The position numbers and the translations under genes are program-made. The notes beneath the pieces were generated by a model, which saw only the letters and a program-made list of their open reading frames with translations, was not told the DNA's origin and did not search any database. Source: Bacillus wiedmannii (GTDB lineage Bacteria > Bacillota > Bacilli > Bacillales > Bacillaceae_G). Taken from it: DNA of 64,000 bases. Below, piece by piece: positions 44,680-52,963 of the stretch (position 1 is its first letter; the number at the start of each line of letters is the position of its first letter). The stretch spans positions 1 through 64,000 of the forward strand of contig NZ_LOBC01000023.1 of the NCBI RefSeq assembly GCF_001583695.1, written 5' to 3'.

Positions 44680-44702
44680 TGCATTTTCTTTCGTTTTTTT
44701 AT
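44658..44702 (+). terminator. Terminator overlapping the end of antitoxin 2
   Basis: An 18-bp near-perfect stem (AAAACGAAAGAAAATGCA with its complement) with TAG in the loop, followed by T's. Confidence 0.85.
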
Positions 44703-44820
44703 AGGATTAAATATTTAAAGGGTGGATTTTAAAGTATGAAATAGAAAGGGAAACTAACGAATCATGGTATAATGATAAAAGACTTACATATTATTTTGTC
44801 ATTTTGAGAGGAGCTTAAAA

Positions 44821-46290
44821 ATGTATTCTACTTTAGAACAATTAACAAAGCACCCTGTATTTTATCATTTTGCAGAAATTTCAAAGATTCCTAGAGGATC
44901 TGGTAATGAAAAGGAAATTAGTGATTATTTAGTTGGTTTTGCAAAAGAGCGTAACTTAGAAGTGATTCAAGATGAAGCAATGAATGTCATTATTAAAAAA
45001 GACGCAACTACTGGCTATGAAAATGTACCAGCTATTATCATTCAAGGCCATATGGATATGGTATGTGAAAAAAATCAAGCAACCGTACATGATTTTGAAA
45101 AAGATCCAATTGAATTACGAATTATTGGGGACATGTTATATGCAAATCAAACGACTTTAGGTGCTGATAATGGAATTGCAGTTGCGTATGCAATGGCTTT
45201 ATTAGATGCATCAGACATTCCGCATCCAGCACTTGAAGTAGTTATTACTACTGAAGAAGAAACGACAATGGGCGGAGCTTTTGCTGTTGATTCAAATCAT
45301 TTTGAAGGAAAGATCTTTATTAATATTGATTCTGAAGAAGATCATAAATTACTTGTAAGTAGCGCAGGTGGTGCGAAAGCTGTAGAAACAATTCCAGTAA
45401 TTTGGGATGAAGCGCCAGTGAATACGGATGCATACCGTCTATATGTTGGTGGTTTAAAAGGCGGACATTCTGGTATGGAAATTGATAAACAACGCGGTAA
45501 TGCGAACAAAGTATTAGGACGAGTATTACGAGATTTATCAGCAAATATCCAATTTGATATAAGTGAGGTTCACGGCGGATTAAAAACAAATGCAATTCCG
45601 CGTGAAAGTGTGGCTACAATTGTATTGCGTACGGAAGATGTAGAGAAAGTAGAAGAAAAACTAGAATCATGGACAAGAGTATTACAAGAAGAAATGCGTG
45701 CTGTTGATCCAGATGTTCATGTAACTCTTACAAAATTGGATGAGAAAGTAGAAAAAGTATTTGCTAAAGAGACACAAAAGCAACTTATTTCATCATTATT
45801 CTTAATTCCGAATGGCATTCAAAGTATGAGCATGGATATTAAAGGTCTAGTAGAAAGTTCAACAAATTTAGGCGTTATTGAAACGTTGCAAAATGAAATT
45901 AAATTACGTAACGAAGTGAGAAGTTCTGTCAGTAGTTTAAAACAACATGTTGCAGATGAAATTAAATGTATTGCCGAATTAGTTGGTGCAACATTTGAAA
46001 TAGAGTCAGAGTATCCAGAATGGCCATACAATCCGAATTCACAAATTCGTAATTTGTTTGAAAAAGTGCATCTAGAAAAATACAACAAGGATGCTGAAAT
46101 CTTCGCTGTACATGCAGGTATTGAATGTAGTGCATTCGTTCAAAAGATGCCTGACTTAGATGCGATTGCATTTGGTCCAGACATTTTTAACGTTCATACA
46201 CCAGATGAACATATTAGTATTTCTTCTGTTGTGAATAATTGGGGATTCTTCGTTGATGTAATGAAGGGTACGAAAGAATTAGCTAAATAA
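44821..46290 (+). CDS. pepD: Aminoacyl-histidine dipeptidase (Xaa-His dipeptidase)
   Basis: 489 residues with ribosome site GAGAGGAG. M20 metallopeptidase of the PepD/carnosinase group. Zinc ligands: IIQGHMDMV (H), LGADNGIA (D), TTEEETTMGGA (E,E), and late HAGIECSAF and NVHTPDEHI (H). The start YSTLEQLTKHPVFYHFAEISK is the typical PepD N-terminus. Cytosolic hydrolysis of dipeptides. Confidence 0.94.
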   Translation: MYSTLEQLTKHPVFYHFAEISKIPRGSGNEKEISDYLVGFAKERNLEVIQDEAMNVIIKKDATTGYENVPAIIIQGHMDMVCEKNQATVHDFEKDPIELRIIGDMLYANQTTLGADNGIAVAYAMALLDASDIPHPALEVVITTEEETTMGGAFAVDSNHFEGKIFINIDSEEDHKLLVSSAGGAKAVETIPVIWDEAPVNTDAYRLYVGGLKGGHSGMEIDKQRGNANKVLGRVLRDLSANIQFDISEVHGGLKTNAIPRESVATIVLRTEDVEKVEEKLESWTRVLQEEMRAVDPDVHVTLTKLDEKVEKVFAKETQKQLISSLFLIPNGIQSMSMDIKGLVESSTNLGVIETLQNEIKLRNEVRSSVSSLKQHVADEIKCIAELVGATFEIESEYPEWPYNPNSQIRNLFEKVHLEKYNKDAEIFAVHAGIECSAFVQKMPDLDAIAFGPDIFNVHTPDEHISISSVVNNWGFFVDVMKGTKELAK

Positions 46291-46303
46291 TATGGATGAA
46301 ATG

Positions 46304-46340
46304 AAAAGTAGCCTATAAAACTTTATAGGCTACTTTTTTG
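46304..46340. terminator. Bidirectional terminator of pepD and the micro-peptide operon
   Basis: AAAAGTAGCCTATAAA pairs with TTTATAGGCTACTTTT. It ends pepD on plus and the PlcR-box micro-genes on minus. Confidence 0.85.
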
Positions 46341-46378
46341 TATTGATCTTTATTAGAAATTCTTTTTTACGTTAGTAT

Positions 46379-46480
46379 TTAATTTTTACTTTTATTTCTA
46401 GAGGATATTGTACCAAAGATTGCTCCGGATATTGCACCGATTAAAGTCATAAAAATTGCATTCCATGCTGCAAATGACAT
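46379..46480 (-). CDS. 33-residue hydrophobic peptide, second gene of PlcR-box operon
   Basis: MSFAAWNAIFMTLIGAISGA, then IFGTISSRNKSKN; ribosome site GGAGGTG. One membrane helix with Gly-x-x-Gly/Ala spacing and a basic tail, a type seen in small holin-like or toxin peptides. It lies 22 nt after the 27-residue gene. Absent from ordinary gene calls because of size. Confidence 0.65.
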   Translation of the reverse strand: MSFAAWNAIFMTLIGAISGAIFGTISSRNKSKN

Positions 46481-46502
46481 TATTACACCTCCACATAATA
46501 AA

Positions 46503-46586
46503 TTATTGTTTCTTAGCCTTTTGAATAGAAATGATAATTGCGACAACTATTAAGAAAATAAGAGGAGACCAAGAATAGAAAGACAT
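46503..46586 (-). CDS. 27-residue hydrophobic peptide, first gene of PlcR-box operon
   Basis: MSFYSWSPLIFLIVVAIIIS, then IQKAKKQ; ribosome site AAAGGAGA. One membrane helix and a basic tail. It shares the MSF..W start with the second peptide. A PlcR box lies 80 bp upstream with GATAAT 27 nt after it. Function unknown; candidates are a cytolytic, surfactant-like or membrane-partner peptide. Confidence 0.65.
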   Translation of the reverse strand: MSFYSWSPLIFLIVVAIIISIQKAKKQ

Positions 46587-46665
46587 GTAATATTCTCCTT
46601 TCAATATTAATTTTATAAATTGTTATAAATAAATTATCTCATTTTTAAAGAGTAAACATATATAA

Positions 46666-46681
46666 TATGCAATATTGCATA
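46666..46681 (-). promoter_or_regulatory. PlcR box
   Basis: TATGCAATATTGCATA, identical to the box at 33216 in all 16 bases. A GATAAT -10 element stands 27 nt further on the minus strand. Confidence 0.85.
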
Positions 46682-46783
46682 TTGAATGGTAAAACTTATA
46701 GAAGTGGAAACAGTTATTGAATAAAAATGCTAATTTATAAAGAAAGTAAGAATTTTTTGAAACCTTAAAAAGGGCAAACAATC

Positions 46784-46822
46784 AAAAAGCTCCTCTACCT
46801 TATATAAGGCAGAGAAGCTTTT
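46784..46822 (-). terminator. Terminator of the DUF5065-like gene
   Basis: AAAAGCTTCTCTGCCTTA pairs with TAAGGTAGAGGAGCTTTTT on the minus strand. Confidence 0.8.
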
Positions 46823-46842
46823 AAAATAATCTTTGTCTAATA

Positions 46843-47313
46843 TTATTTTGAGATTTTAAAGCTGCCGCCATAATAATAATTTTCTCCAAGTTTCATAACG
46901 GCTACATATGTTCCTGGGTTATAAACCTTAGTAATAGGTGTTACAAATCTACCATAATTATGTTTTAGACCTGAGTCATAAATGGTTTTATATCTATGCA
47001 AGTTTATTTCATTATTTTCATTTCCACTCAATTGATATATTTTTACAATACCAGTATCCTTACCACCAGTATATATAGTAACATCGAACGTATCTCCATG
47101 CTTTAAGTCACCAACTGCTAACTCTTCTATAAAATCTGCATTATGATGTAATAAAAAATAGTTTTGCCACTGCCAATTATCTAAAAATCGTGATTCTTTT
47201 TGTGTAAGTTGCGCTTCAGCAGACACAGGTGGGAGTGTACTAATTGTATTCGAAAATAAAAATCCTCCAACAGTCAATGCACCAATAATTGTTGATTGCC
47301 TTAAAAGTTTCAT
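46843..47313 (-). CDS. Secreted DUF5065-like protein
   Basis: 156 residues with ribosome site AGGAGG. Signal peptide 1-32 (IIGALTVGGFLFSNTISTLP, then VSAEA). The mature part is a single beta-rich domain (LDNWQWQNYFLLHHNADFIE, GDTFDVTIYTGG, VYNPGTYVAVMKLGENYYYG) that resembles DUF5065, a family of small secreted proteins of the B. cereus group. Role unknown. Confidence 0.7.
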   Translation of the reverse strand: MKLLRQSTIIGALTVGGFLFSNTISTLPPVSAEAQLTQKESRFLDNWQWQNYFLLHHNADFIEELAVGDLKHGDTFDVTIYTGGKDTGIVKIYQLSGNENNEINLHRYKTIYDSGLKHNYGRFVTPITKVYNPGTYVAVMKLGENYYYGGSFKISK

Positions 47314-47668
47314 GTTCTAAACCTCCTATTTACTTAAGGATTCAGAAATCGTTTTTGTGAAAAACTAGCTGTGAAATCTAATGGATGATAATATCTTCTA
47401 TAATCATATTAACATTTATAGATTTATCAGACAAATTAATAAATAATAAAATTATATCGAAGGAGTGAAGGCTAATATAAGAAAGAAGTTAGATGTATAG
47501 CTAAGAAATCTTTATTATATGTAATTGGGATTTGTTATTTGAAAACTCGATTGTTTTAATGCTGAAATTTCAATTCATACTTCAATTTTCAGTACATAAT
47601 TTTACAATTTGACTTATATAATTTATCACGATATGATTCCTTTATAATAAAAGAAAGGCTTGAAGATA
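47314..47668. other. Intergenic region before the chloramphenicol acetyltransferase leader
   Basis: No ORF. It holds the divergent promoters of the secreted protein and the leader-cat transcript (for example TTGACTTATATAATTTATCA around 47609). Confidence 0.4.
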
Positions 47669-47722
47669 ATGATTCGTCGTTTGAGAAAGCTAAAAAATGT
47701 AGCAGTCGTAGTAAGCTTCTAA
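47669..47722 (+). CDS. 17-codon leader peptide of the cat gene
   Basis: MIRRLRKLKNVAVVVSF, stop TAA 47720-47722, with AGAAAGG upstream. It contains two +X+ motifs (RLR, KLK), known to promote macrolide-dependent stalling, and an Ala at codon 12, the context in which chloramphenicol stalls ribosomes. The stop codon lies in the 5' arm of the hairpin that precedes the acetyltransferase ribosome site. Confidence 0.65.
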   Translation: MIRRLRKLKNVAVVVSF

Positions 47723-47753
47723 GTAAATAGCAAAATATATAATACTTAGAAGC
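47715..47753 (+). promoter_or_regulatory. Translational attenuator hairpin
   Basis: GCTTCTAAGTA (47715-47725) pairs perfectly with TACTTAGAAGC (47743-47753). The ribosome site GAGGAA begins at the next base (47754). A ribosome stalled at leader codon 12-13 would cover the 5' arm and open the hairpin. Confidence 0.65.
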
Positions 47754-47766
47754 GAGGAATAAAGTT

Positions 47767-48426
47767 ATGAAGCATCCATTATTTAATCATTGGTCAGAAA
47801 CAAAGTATATAAAAGATATAGTAACAAATTCACTCATTGAGGTAGGAGAGTACTCCTATTATTCAGGTTATTATGGTCATCAAAATTTTGAAGATGGCTG
47901 TGTAAGGTATTTGTGGGGGGATGCTAAGTCCCGAGCGCTGTTCAATCCAATTGAACAGATGGGATGGCATCTTGATAAACTCATTATTGGGAACTATGTT
48001 TGTATTGCGAGTGGAGTAGTCATTTTAATGGGTGGTAATCATAATCATCACTCAGAATGGATTACAGTATATCCATTCGCTGAGCAAATTGAGCATTCAT
48101 ATGAACCGAAGGGCGATACAGTCATTAAAAGTGATGCTTGGATTGGAATGAATGCTATTATTATGCCTGGCGTTATAATCGGTGAAGGTGCAATCGTTGC
48201 AGCGGGATCTGTCGTAAGTAAAGATGTTCCGCCGTATACAATAGTTGGTGGAAATCCTGCTAAGGAAATAAAGAAACGATTCACTGATACAGAAATGAAA
48301 ATGCTAATGGAAATGCGTTGGTTTGATTGGGATAGAGAATTAGTTGAGAAGGCAATGCCGCTTTTATCTAATTCATCTATTGAATTATTATATGATTTTT
48401 ATAACAAGGAAGTAAAAAATAGATAG
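47767..48426 (+). CDS. catB: Type B chloramphenicol acetyltransferase (CatB/XAT family)
   Basis: 219 residues with ribosome site GAGGAA. Left-handed beta-helix hexapeptide acyltransferase: VGEYSYYSGYYGHQNFEDGC, LDKLIIGNYVCIASGVVILM, GGNHNHHSEW (catalytic His), VIKSDAWIGMNAIIMPGVII, VPPYTIVGGNPAKEIKKRF. Closest in pattern to CatB chloramphenicol acetyltransferases and more distant from Vat streptogramin enzymes. Acetylates drug hydroxyls using acetyl-CoA. The upstream leader indicates drug-induced translation. Confidence 0.85.
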   Translation: MKHPLFNHWSETKYIKDIVTNSLIEVGEYSYYSGYYGHQNFEDGCVRYLWGDAKSRALFNPIEQMGWHLDKLIIGNYVCIASGVVILMGGNHNHHSEWITVYPFAEQIEHSYEPKGDTVIKSDAWIGMNAIIMPGVIIGEGAIVAAGSVVSKDVPPYTIVGGNPAKEIKKRFTDTEMKMLMEMRWFDWDRELVEKAMPLLSNSSIELLYDFYNKEVKNR

Positions 48427-48436
48427 ATCTGTGAGG

Positions 48437-48472
48437 GAAACTACATTCTATATAGGATGTAGTTTTTTATTA
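48437..48472 (+). terminator. Terminator of the cat gene
   Basis: AAACTACAT pairs with ATGTAGTTT plus TTT; the inner CTATATAG pairs with itself. Confidence 0.8.
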
Positions 48473-48555
48473 TAAAAAATTAATAGTCTAGACTAAGGAA
48501 AATTCATCTCTGGTATGAGTATAGTAAATAGCTGAATTCAATAATTAAAATCCTT

Positions 48556-48617
48556 GATAGCTAATAAAACCAGTGTGTCTCGATATTTAATCGGGATACA
48601 CTGGCTTTATTTTTTGT
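48556..48617 (+). terminator. Orphan terminator hairpin upstream of a SigP promoter
   Basis: CCAGTGTGTCTCGAT pairs with ATCGGGATACACTGG, then CTTTATTTTTT. No gene lies just before it; it may insulate the SigP promoter that begins a few bases later. Confidence 0.7.
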
Positions 48618-48623
48618 AAATGT

Positions 48624-48652
48624 GGAACAAACGCATTATTTAGATTGTCTAT
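48624..48652 (+). promoter_or_regulatory. SigP-type promoter (site A)
   Basis: GGAACAA (48624-48630), 15 nt, TGTCTAT (48646-48652). The upstream TTTTTTGTAAATGT is identical to sites B and C. Confidence 0.8.
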
Positions 48653-48890
48653 TCATTGTAATCCTAAAAAATATGAAAGTACGGATCATTTTGAAAAATA
48701 CAAAGGTATGAAAAATAGGGATGCGTGTAGGAATACAAAGTATCAGTGTGCCTAAAAGTGTGAGATGGTCTATATGAAAGCGATCCTAACGTCTTATATG
48801 TATATAGAATTTGATAAAACTATCTATTTTTATAGGAATTATGCTAGAATAACGGTTTTTTTGAGTACAAAGATATTGGAGGTAAGAGAA

Positions 48891-50204
48891 TTGAAAGGTA
48901 TGTTTTACAAAAAATTCATTGTAATAGTAACAGTGCTTACACAATTTTGTAGCATAGTTGTTACATCTGGGAGCGCATCAGCGGAAACAGTTCCTGTTTT
49001 AGACGTAGAAGCAGGATCAGCAATTTTAGTAGAAGCAAATTCCGGAAAAATTTTATATGAAAAAAATGCGGATGAATCACTAGCAATTGCTAGTATGACA
49101 AAAATGATGAGTGAATACTTAGTTCATGAAGCGGTGGATAAAGGAAAACTTAAATGGGATCAAAAAGTTAAAATCTCTGAATATGCATATAAGATTTCAC
49201 AAGATCGCTCATTATCAAACGTTCCATTAGAAAATGGTGGCTCTTATACAGTAAAAGAGTTATATGAGGCAATGGCAATTTACTCTGCAAATGGTGCAAC
49301 AATCGCTTTAGTTGAAGAAATTGCTGGAAAAGAAGCCGATTTCGTGAAAATGATGAATGATAAGTCAAAAGAGTTTGGAATGAAAAATTATAAATTTGTA
49401 AACTCTACTGGCTTAACAAACTATGATTTAAAAGGACATCATCCAGAAGGGACAACTCCAGACGAGAAAAATAAAATGTCCGCAAGAGATTGTGCGATTT
49501 TAGCACAACGTCTCGTTCGAGATTTTCCAAAAATGTTAGATACAGCAAAAATACCCAAAAAAACATTCCAAAAGGGTGGCAAGTATCCAATTGATATGAT
49601 GAATTTTAACATGATGTTAAAAGGTTTAATTAAGCAATACGAAGGTGTAGATGGGTTGAAAACAGGAACTACTCCAGAAGCCGGTGATTGCTTCACTGGT
49701 ACAGTAGAAAGAAACGGTATGCGTCTAATCTCTGTAGTAATAAAAGCAAACTCTCATACAGCACGTTTTGATGAAACAAAGAAATTATATGATTATGGAT
49801 TTGCGAATTTTGAAGTGAAGAATATCTATGGAAAAGATTCAGTAGTAAAAGGGCATGAAACTTTGCGAGTTGCAAATGCGAAAGACAAAGATGTAGTAGT
49901 TCAAACGAAGCAAGCTGTTTCACTTCCAATGCCAAAGGGCAATAAAGATGTTTATAAAAAAGAATTTAAAGTATCGAATAAAGAACAAGAAGCTCCTATT
50001 AAAAAAGGTGTAACAATAAGTAAAATGATTATCTCGCCTAAAGATAATACAGATCCTGGGTTCTTATCAGGTAAATCATTACAAATAGACCTTGTAACAA
50101 AATCTGATGTAGAACAAGCAAATTGGTTTACACGATTTATGCGTAAAATCGGATCTTTCTTTAATGGTATGTGGGATAGTGCGGTTGATATAGTAAAAAG
50201 CTAA
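48891..50204 (+). CDS. D-alanyl-D-alanine carboxypeptidase (PBP5/DacA type)
   Basis: 437 residues from TTG 48891 (GGAGGT 8 nt upstream); the longer frame to 48765 has no ribosome site. Signal peptide to about residue 31 (SGSASAE). Serine peptidase S11: SxxK SMTK (68-71), SxN SAN (132-134), KTG (257-259). C-terminal PBP5 domain to about 400 and an amphipathic end (WFTRFMRKIGSFFNGMW) for membrane attachment. It trims the terminal D-Ala from peptidoglycan stem peptides. A SigP motif 240 nt upstream suggests induction by beta-lactams. Confidence 0.92.
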   Translation: MKGMFYKKFIVIVTVLTQFCSIVVTSGSASAETVPVLDVEAGSAILVEANSGKILYEKNADESLAIASMTKMMSEYLVHEAVDKGKLKWDQKVKISEYAYKISQDRSLSNVPLENGGSYTVKELYEAMAIYSANGATIALVEEIAGKEADFVKMMNDKSKEFGMKNYKFVNSTGLTNYDLKGHHPEGTTPDEKNKMSARDCAILAQRLVRDFPKMLDTAKIPKKTFQKGGKYPIDMMNFNMMLKGLIKQYEGVDGLKTGTTPEAGDCFTGTVERNGMRLISVVIKANSHTARFDETKKLYDYGFANFEVKNIYGKDSVVKGHETLRVANAKDKDVVVQTKQAVSLPMPKGNKDVYKKEFKVSNKEQEAPIKKGVTISKMIISPKDNTDPGFLSGKSLQIDLVTKSDVEQANWFTRFMRKIGSFFNGMWDSAVDIVKS

Positions 50205-50226
50205 CATACATTTGTTTCCATAAATT

Positions 50227-50276
50227 AAAAAACGCTATTCTTTTTGTAGAAATATACAGAAAGGATGGCGTTTATT
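50227..50276 (+). terminator. Terminator of the carboxypeptidase gene
   Basis: AAAACGCTATTCTTTTTGTA pairs with TACAGAAAGGATGGCGTTT with several G-T pairs. Confidence 0.65.
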
Positions 50277-50603
50277 ATGAATCTTTCGATTTAAAGGGTT
50301 CAGGTGCAAGGTTAGTTTCATAAAGTTACATGATGAAAAACCACCCACTATTCCATCAAATGACAATAAAAAATTAATATCCGGTACGTATTTCTGTAAT
50401 TAGATTTTATAAAAATTTAATAAAATCTTTTCTTTGTATTAAATATTTTGTTTTAAATTATGTATATAAAGAAATGGAGGTCAAATTAACTTTGTACTGC
50501 TTATATTAGGAATTTAAAGAAACAATATGTACAATTCTCCCACTACATTTGTATAGTGGCTTTTATGAACAGCAAAATTTACAATTTACAAGGAGAACAT
50601 TTT
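50277..50603. other. Intergenic region, no gene seen
   Basis: Only short reading frames without ribosome sites. It contains the promoter of the acyltransferase gene; no SigP motif was found in it. Confidence 0.45.
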
Positions 50604-51713
50604 ATGAGTAAGAGAATAAAAGAATTAGATTCCATACGAGGGTTAGCAGCACTTACCGTGGTATTTGGACATTTTTGTTTAATGCTACCATCGTTGCCTA
50701 ATTCTATTAAATTTTCCCCGCTTAGGTTTTTATGGGCGGGTGGAGAAGCTGTAATCGTTTTTTATGTACTCAGTGGTTTTGTGTTATCTATGGCACTTTA
50801 CCATTCAAAAACAAATTATTGGGGATATTTAATTAAGAGATTTGTAAGAATCTATATCCCTTATTATTTTTGGATAATCATTACCTTTGCTTTATTTATT
50901 TTATTTTCACCGTATGAAGTGGTAGGACTACGGGATTGGTTCTATGATAGGTGGCAAGGTTCAATAACAAAATTAGATATTATAAACCATTTTGTGCTTC
51001 TTAATAACTTTTTTACGGAAAATTATAATCCAGTTATCTGGTCATTGGCTCAAGAAATGCGTATATCTATTGTGTTTCCTTTCTTATTCCTTCTTTTTTA
51101 TAAACTGAGTTGGAAGAAAACGATACTATTTGCTTTGAGCTTTTCTTTCATTAGTGTTTTTCTTAATATGTTGCATATTGGGAAAGCTGAGGGGTTTTAT
51201 AATGGTTATGCTGATACACTGCATTTTACATCTATGTTTATGGTTGGGATGTTACTTTTTAAACATCAGGAAAAACTTATCTACTCATATAGGAATATGA
51301 AAAAAATTAATAAAGGATTTCTTATTGCACTAGGGGTTATTTTATATTTATATTCCATTTTAATTTATGGTATTTCCCGTAATGATACTACTTTCTTATT
51401 AAAAGATTGGGGTGTCGTAATGGGGGTTAGTATATTTATTATAATGGCCATGAGTAACCTAAAAGTAAAAGCATTTTTAAATAAGAGTGTGTTTGTATAT
51501 TTAGGAGAAATTTCATACAGTATCTATTTGTGTCATTTTCCAATCATGATGGTACTATTTAAACTTTTGTATACAAAGATATCTATCTTATTCCTTCTTA
51601 CTTTGTGCATTACAATGACACTCCTTTTTTCTATAGTTTCGTATCATTTAATCGAAAAGAAATGTATCAACTGGGCAAAACAAAGAACAACAAATTTTTT
51701 GAAAAAAGTATAA
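50604..51713 (+). CDS. Acyltransferase family 3 membrane protein (OatA-like, no SGNH domain)
   Basis: 369 residues from ATG 50604 (AAGGAG; an upstream ATG at 50565-50556 lacks one). About ten transmembrane helices. Acyltransferase-3 motifs: KRIKELDSIRGLAALTVVFG (catalytic His region, GHF), YVLSGFVLS, YLIKRFVRIYIPYYFW, IWSLAQEMRIS and late YLGEISYSIYLCHFPI. These enzymes O-acetylate peptidoglycan or wall polymers. The SGNH hydrolase 200 nt downstream could be a partner, but that protein has no signal peptide. Confidence 0.87.
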   Translation: MSKRIKELDSIRGLAALTVVFGHFCLMLPSLPNSIKFSPLRFLWAGGEAVIVFYVLSGFVLSMALYHSKTNYWGYLIKRFVRIYIPYYFWIIITFALFILFSPYEVVGLRDWFYDRWQGSITKLDIINHFVLLNNFFTENYNPVIWSLAQEMRISIVFPFLFLLFYKLSWKKTILFALSFSFISVFLNMLHIGKAEGFYNGYADTLHFTSMFMVGMLLFKHQEKLIYSYRNMKKINKGFLIALGVILYLYSILIYGISRNDTTFLLKDWGVVMGVSIFIIMAMSNLKVKAFLNKSVFVYLGEISYSIYLCHFPIMMVLFKLLYTKISILFLLTLCITMTLLFSIVSYHLIEKKCINWAKQRTTNFLKKV

Positions 51714-51754
51714 TGACTAGAGAGATTTTATCTCTTTAGTAAATATACGAATAT

Positions 51755-51792
51755 GACCGATTCCTAAGTATACTTAGGAATCGGTCAATTTT
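51755..51792 (+). terminator. Terminator of the acyltransferase gene
   Basis: A perfect 16-bp stem starting GACCGATTCCTAAGTA and closing with its complement, then AATTTTG. Confidence 0.75.
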
Positions 51793-51915
51793 GGATTCTA
51801 AATGTAAATATAGTAAAGTGGAATATAATTGAAATCAAAAAACACTTAGAAATAACAATTACGTTGTGAGCTATTGTATAGTATAGATATGGTTAAAAAT
51901 AAAGGGGGACTACAT

Positions 51916-52509
51916 ATGTGGAAGCGATTTGTAGCGATTGGTGATAGTTTTACAGAGGGAATAGGGGATGAAGTAGAGGGAATTGCATTAAAAAGCTGGG
52001 TAGATCATTTTGTTCAACTGTGTGAAAACGATATAGAATATGCCAATTTTGCAAAGCGTGGGTTAGTAACTAAAGAAATTCGCTCACAGCAATTGGAAAA
52101 GGCATTAACGTTTAATCCAGATTTGGTTAGTTTAATTGCAGGTGCAAATGATGTATTAAAAGGACGTTGGAATCATCAAGAATATAAGAACGAAATGGAA
52201 TTTATGATAGATACATTAAGTAAAACAGATGCTGATATTATTATAGCAAACCTTCCAGATTTTACAGTTCGGCTTCCTATTTCTTCTGAAAAAAAACAAG
52301 TGTTAAAAGAACAATTATTAGAGGCAAATGAAATTATTCTTTCATTGAGTAGAGAGTATAAGCTTCATCATGTTGATTTTTGGAATCATCATTTAGTAAA
52401 TGATAATACGCTTTGGTCTACGGATTTGATTCATCCAAACTCAAAAGGATATGTAAAAGTTGCTGAATTGATTTTTAGTAGTTTGCCTGTACATGACTCT
52501 TCTAAATAA
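51916..52509 (+). CDS. SGNH/GDSL-family esterase
   Basis: 197 residues from ATG 51916 (AAAGGGGG upstream); the longer frame to 51874 has no ribosome site. Catalytic blocks: I AIGDSFTEGIGD (Ser), III AGANDVLK (Asn), V DLIHPNSKGY (Asp-x-x-His). No signal peptide, so a cytosolic lipase/acylhydrolase is likely. Its position between wall genes hints at a deacetylase role, but that is inference. Confidence 0.88.
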   Translation: MWKRFVAIGDSFTEGIGDEVEGIALKSWVDHFVQLCENDIEYANFAKRGLVTKEIRSQQLEKALTFNPDLVSLIAGANDVLKGRWNHQEYKNEMEFMIDTLSKTDADIIIANLPDFTVRLPISSEKKQVLKEQLLEANEIILSLSREYKLHHVDFWNHHLVNDNTLWSTDLIHPNSKGYVKVAELIFSSLPVHDSSK

Positions 52510-52522
52510 GCTTTAGAATGAA

Positions 52523-52564
52523 GGCATCGAATCCCCTGTCGCATACAGCGCAGGGGTTTTGATG
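52523..52564 (+). terminator. Terminator of the SGNH gene
   Basis: GCATCGAATCCCCTG pairs with CAGGGGTTTTGATGC. Confidence 0.85.
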
Positions 52565-52644
52565 CGAAATAGAAGGATATAAAGCGCCTATAAATTATAC
52601 TTTCAGTAATTCTTTTTATTGTTTATACTTAGTTATTTTCTATT

Positions 52645-52676
52645 GTAGGACCCTTAGTATAAGGGGTCTTTTTTGT
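52645..52676 (+). terminator. Second terminator-like hairpin
   Basis: GACCCTTA/TAAGGGGTC with a 3-nt loop and a bulge, followed by TTTTTTG. No gene lies between it and the previous terminator. It may shield SigP site B. Confidence 0.65.
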
Positions 52677-52861
52677 TTCAAATATCTACAAAAAAGATAA
52701 GAGCGGAGAACTCAAACTAAAAGGTATTTTAAATAAAATTGTTAAAACAGCACTAATAATGACACCGATTGCTAAATAGGTCCGCTTTTTTATTTGTAAG
52801 AATTTTAAAATCTTCCCCTTCGAATGCAGCTTAATCATAAATTAAATTTTTTTGTAAATGT

Positions 52862-52890
52862 GGAACAATTTCATTACTTACACTGTCTAT
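52862..52890 (+). promoter_or_regulatory. SigP-type promoter (site B)
   Basis: GGAACAA (52862-52868), 15 nt, TGTCTAT (52884-52890), 74 nt before the PBP start. Confidence 0.82.
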
Positions 52891-52963
52891 TTAGCGTTAC
52901 AACATTTTTTATTTAATATATCAAGAAAGGAATAAATATTTTTAACTAAGGGAGAAGATTGAA

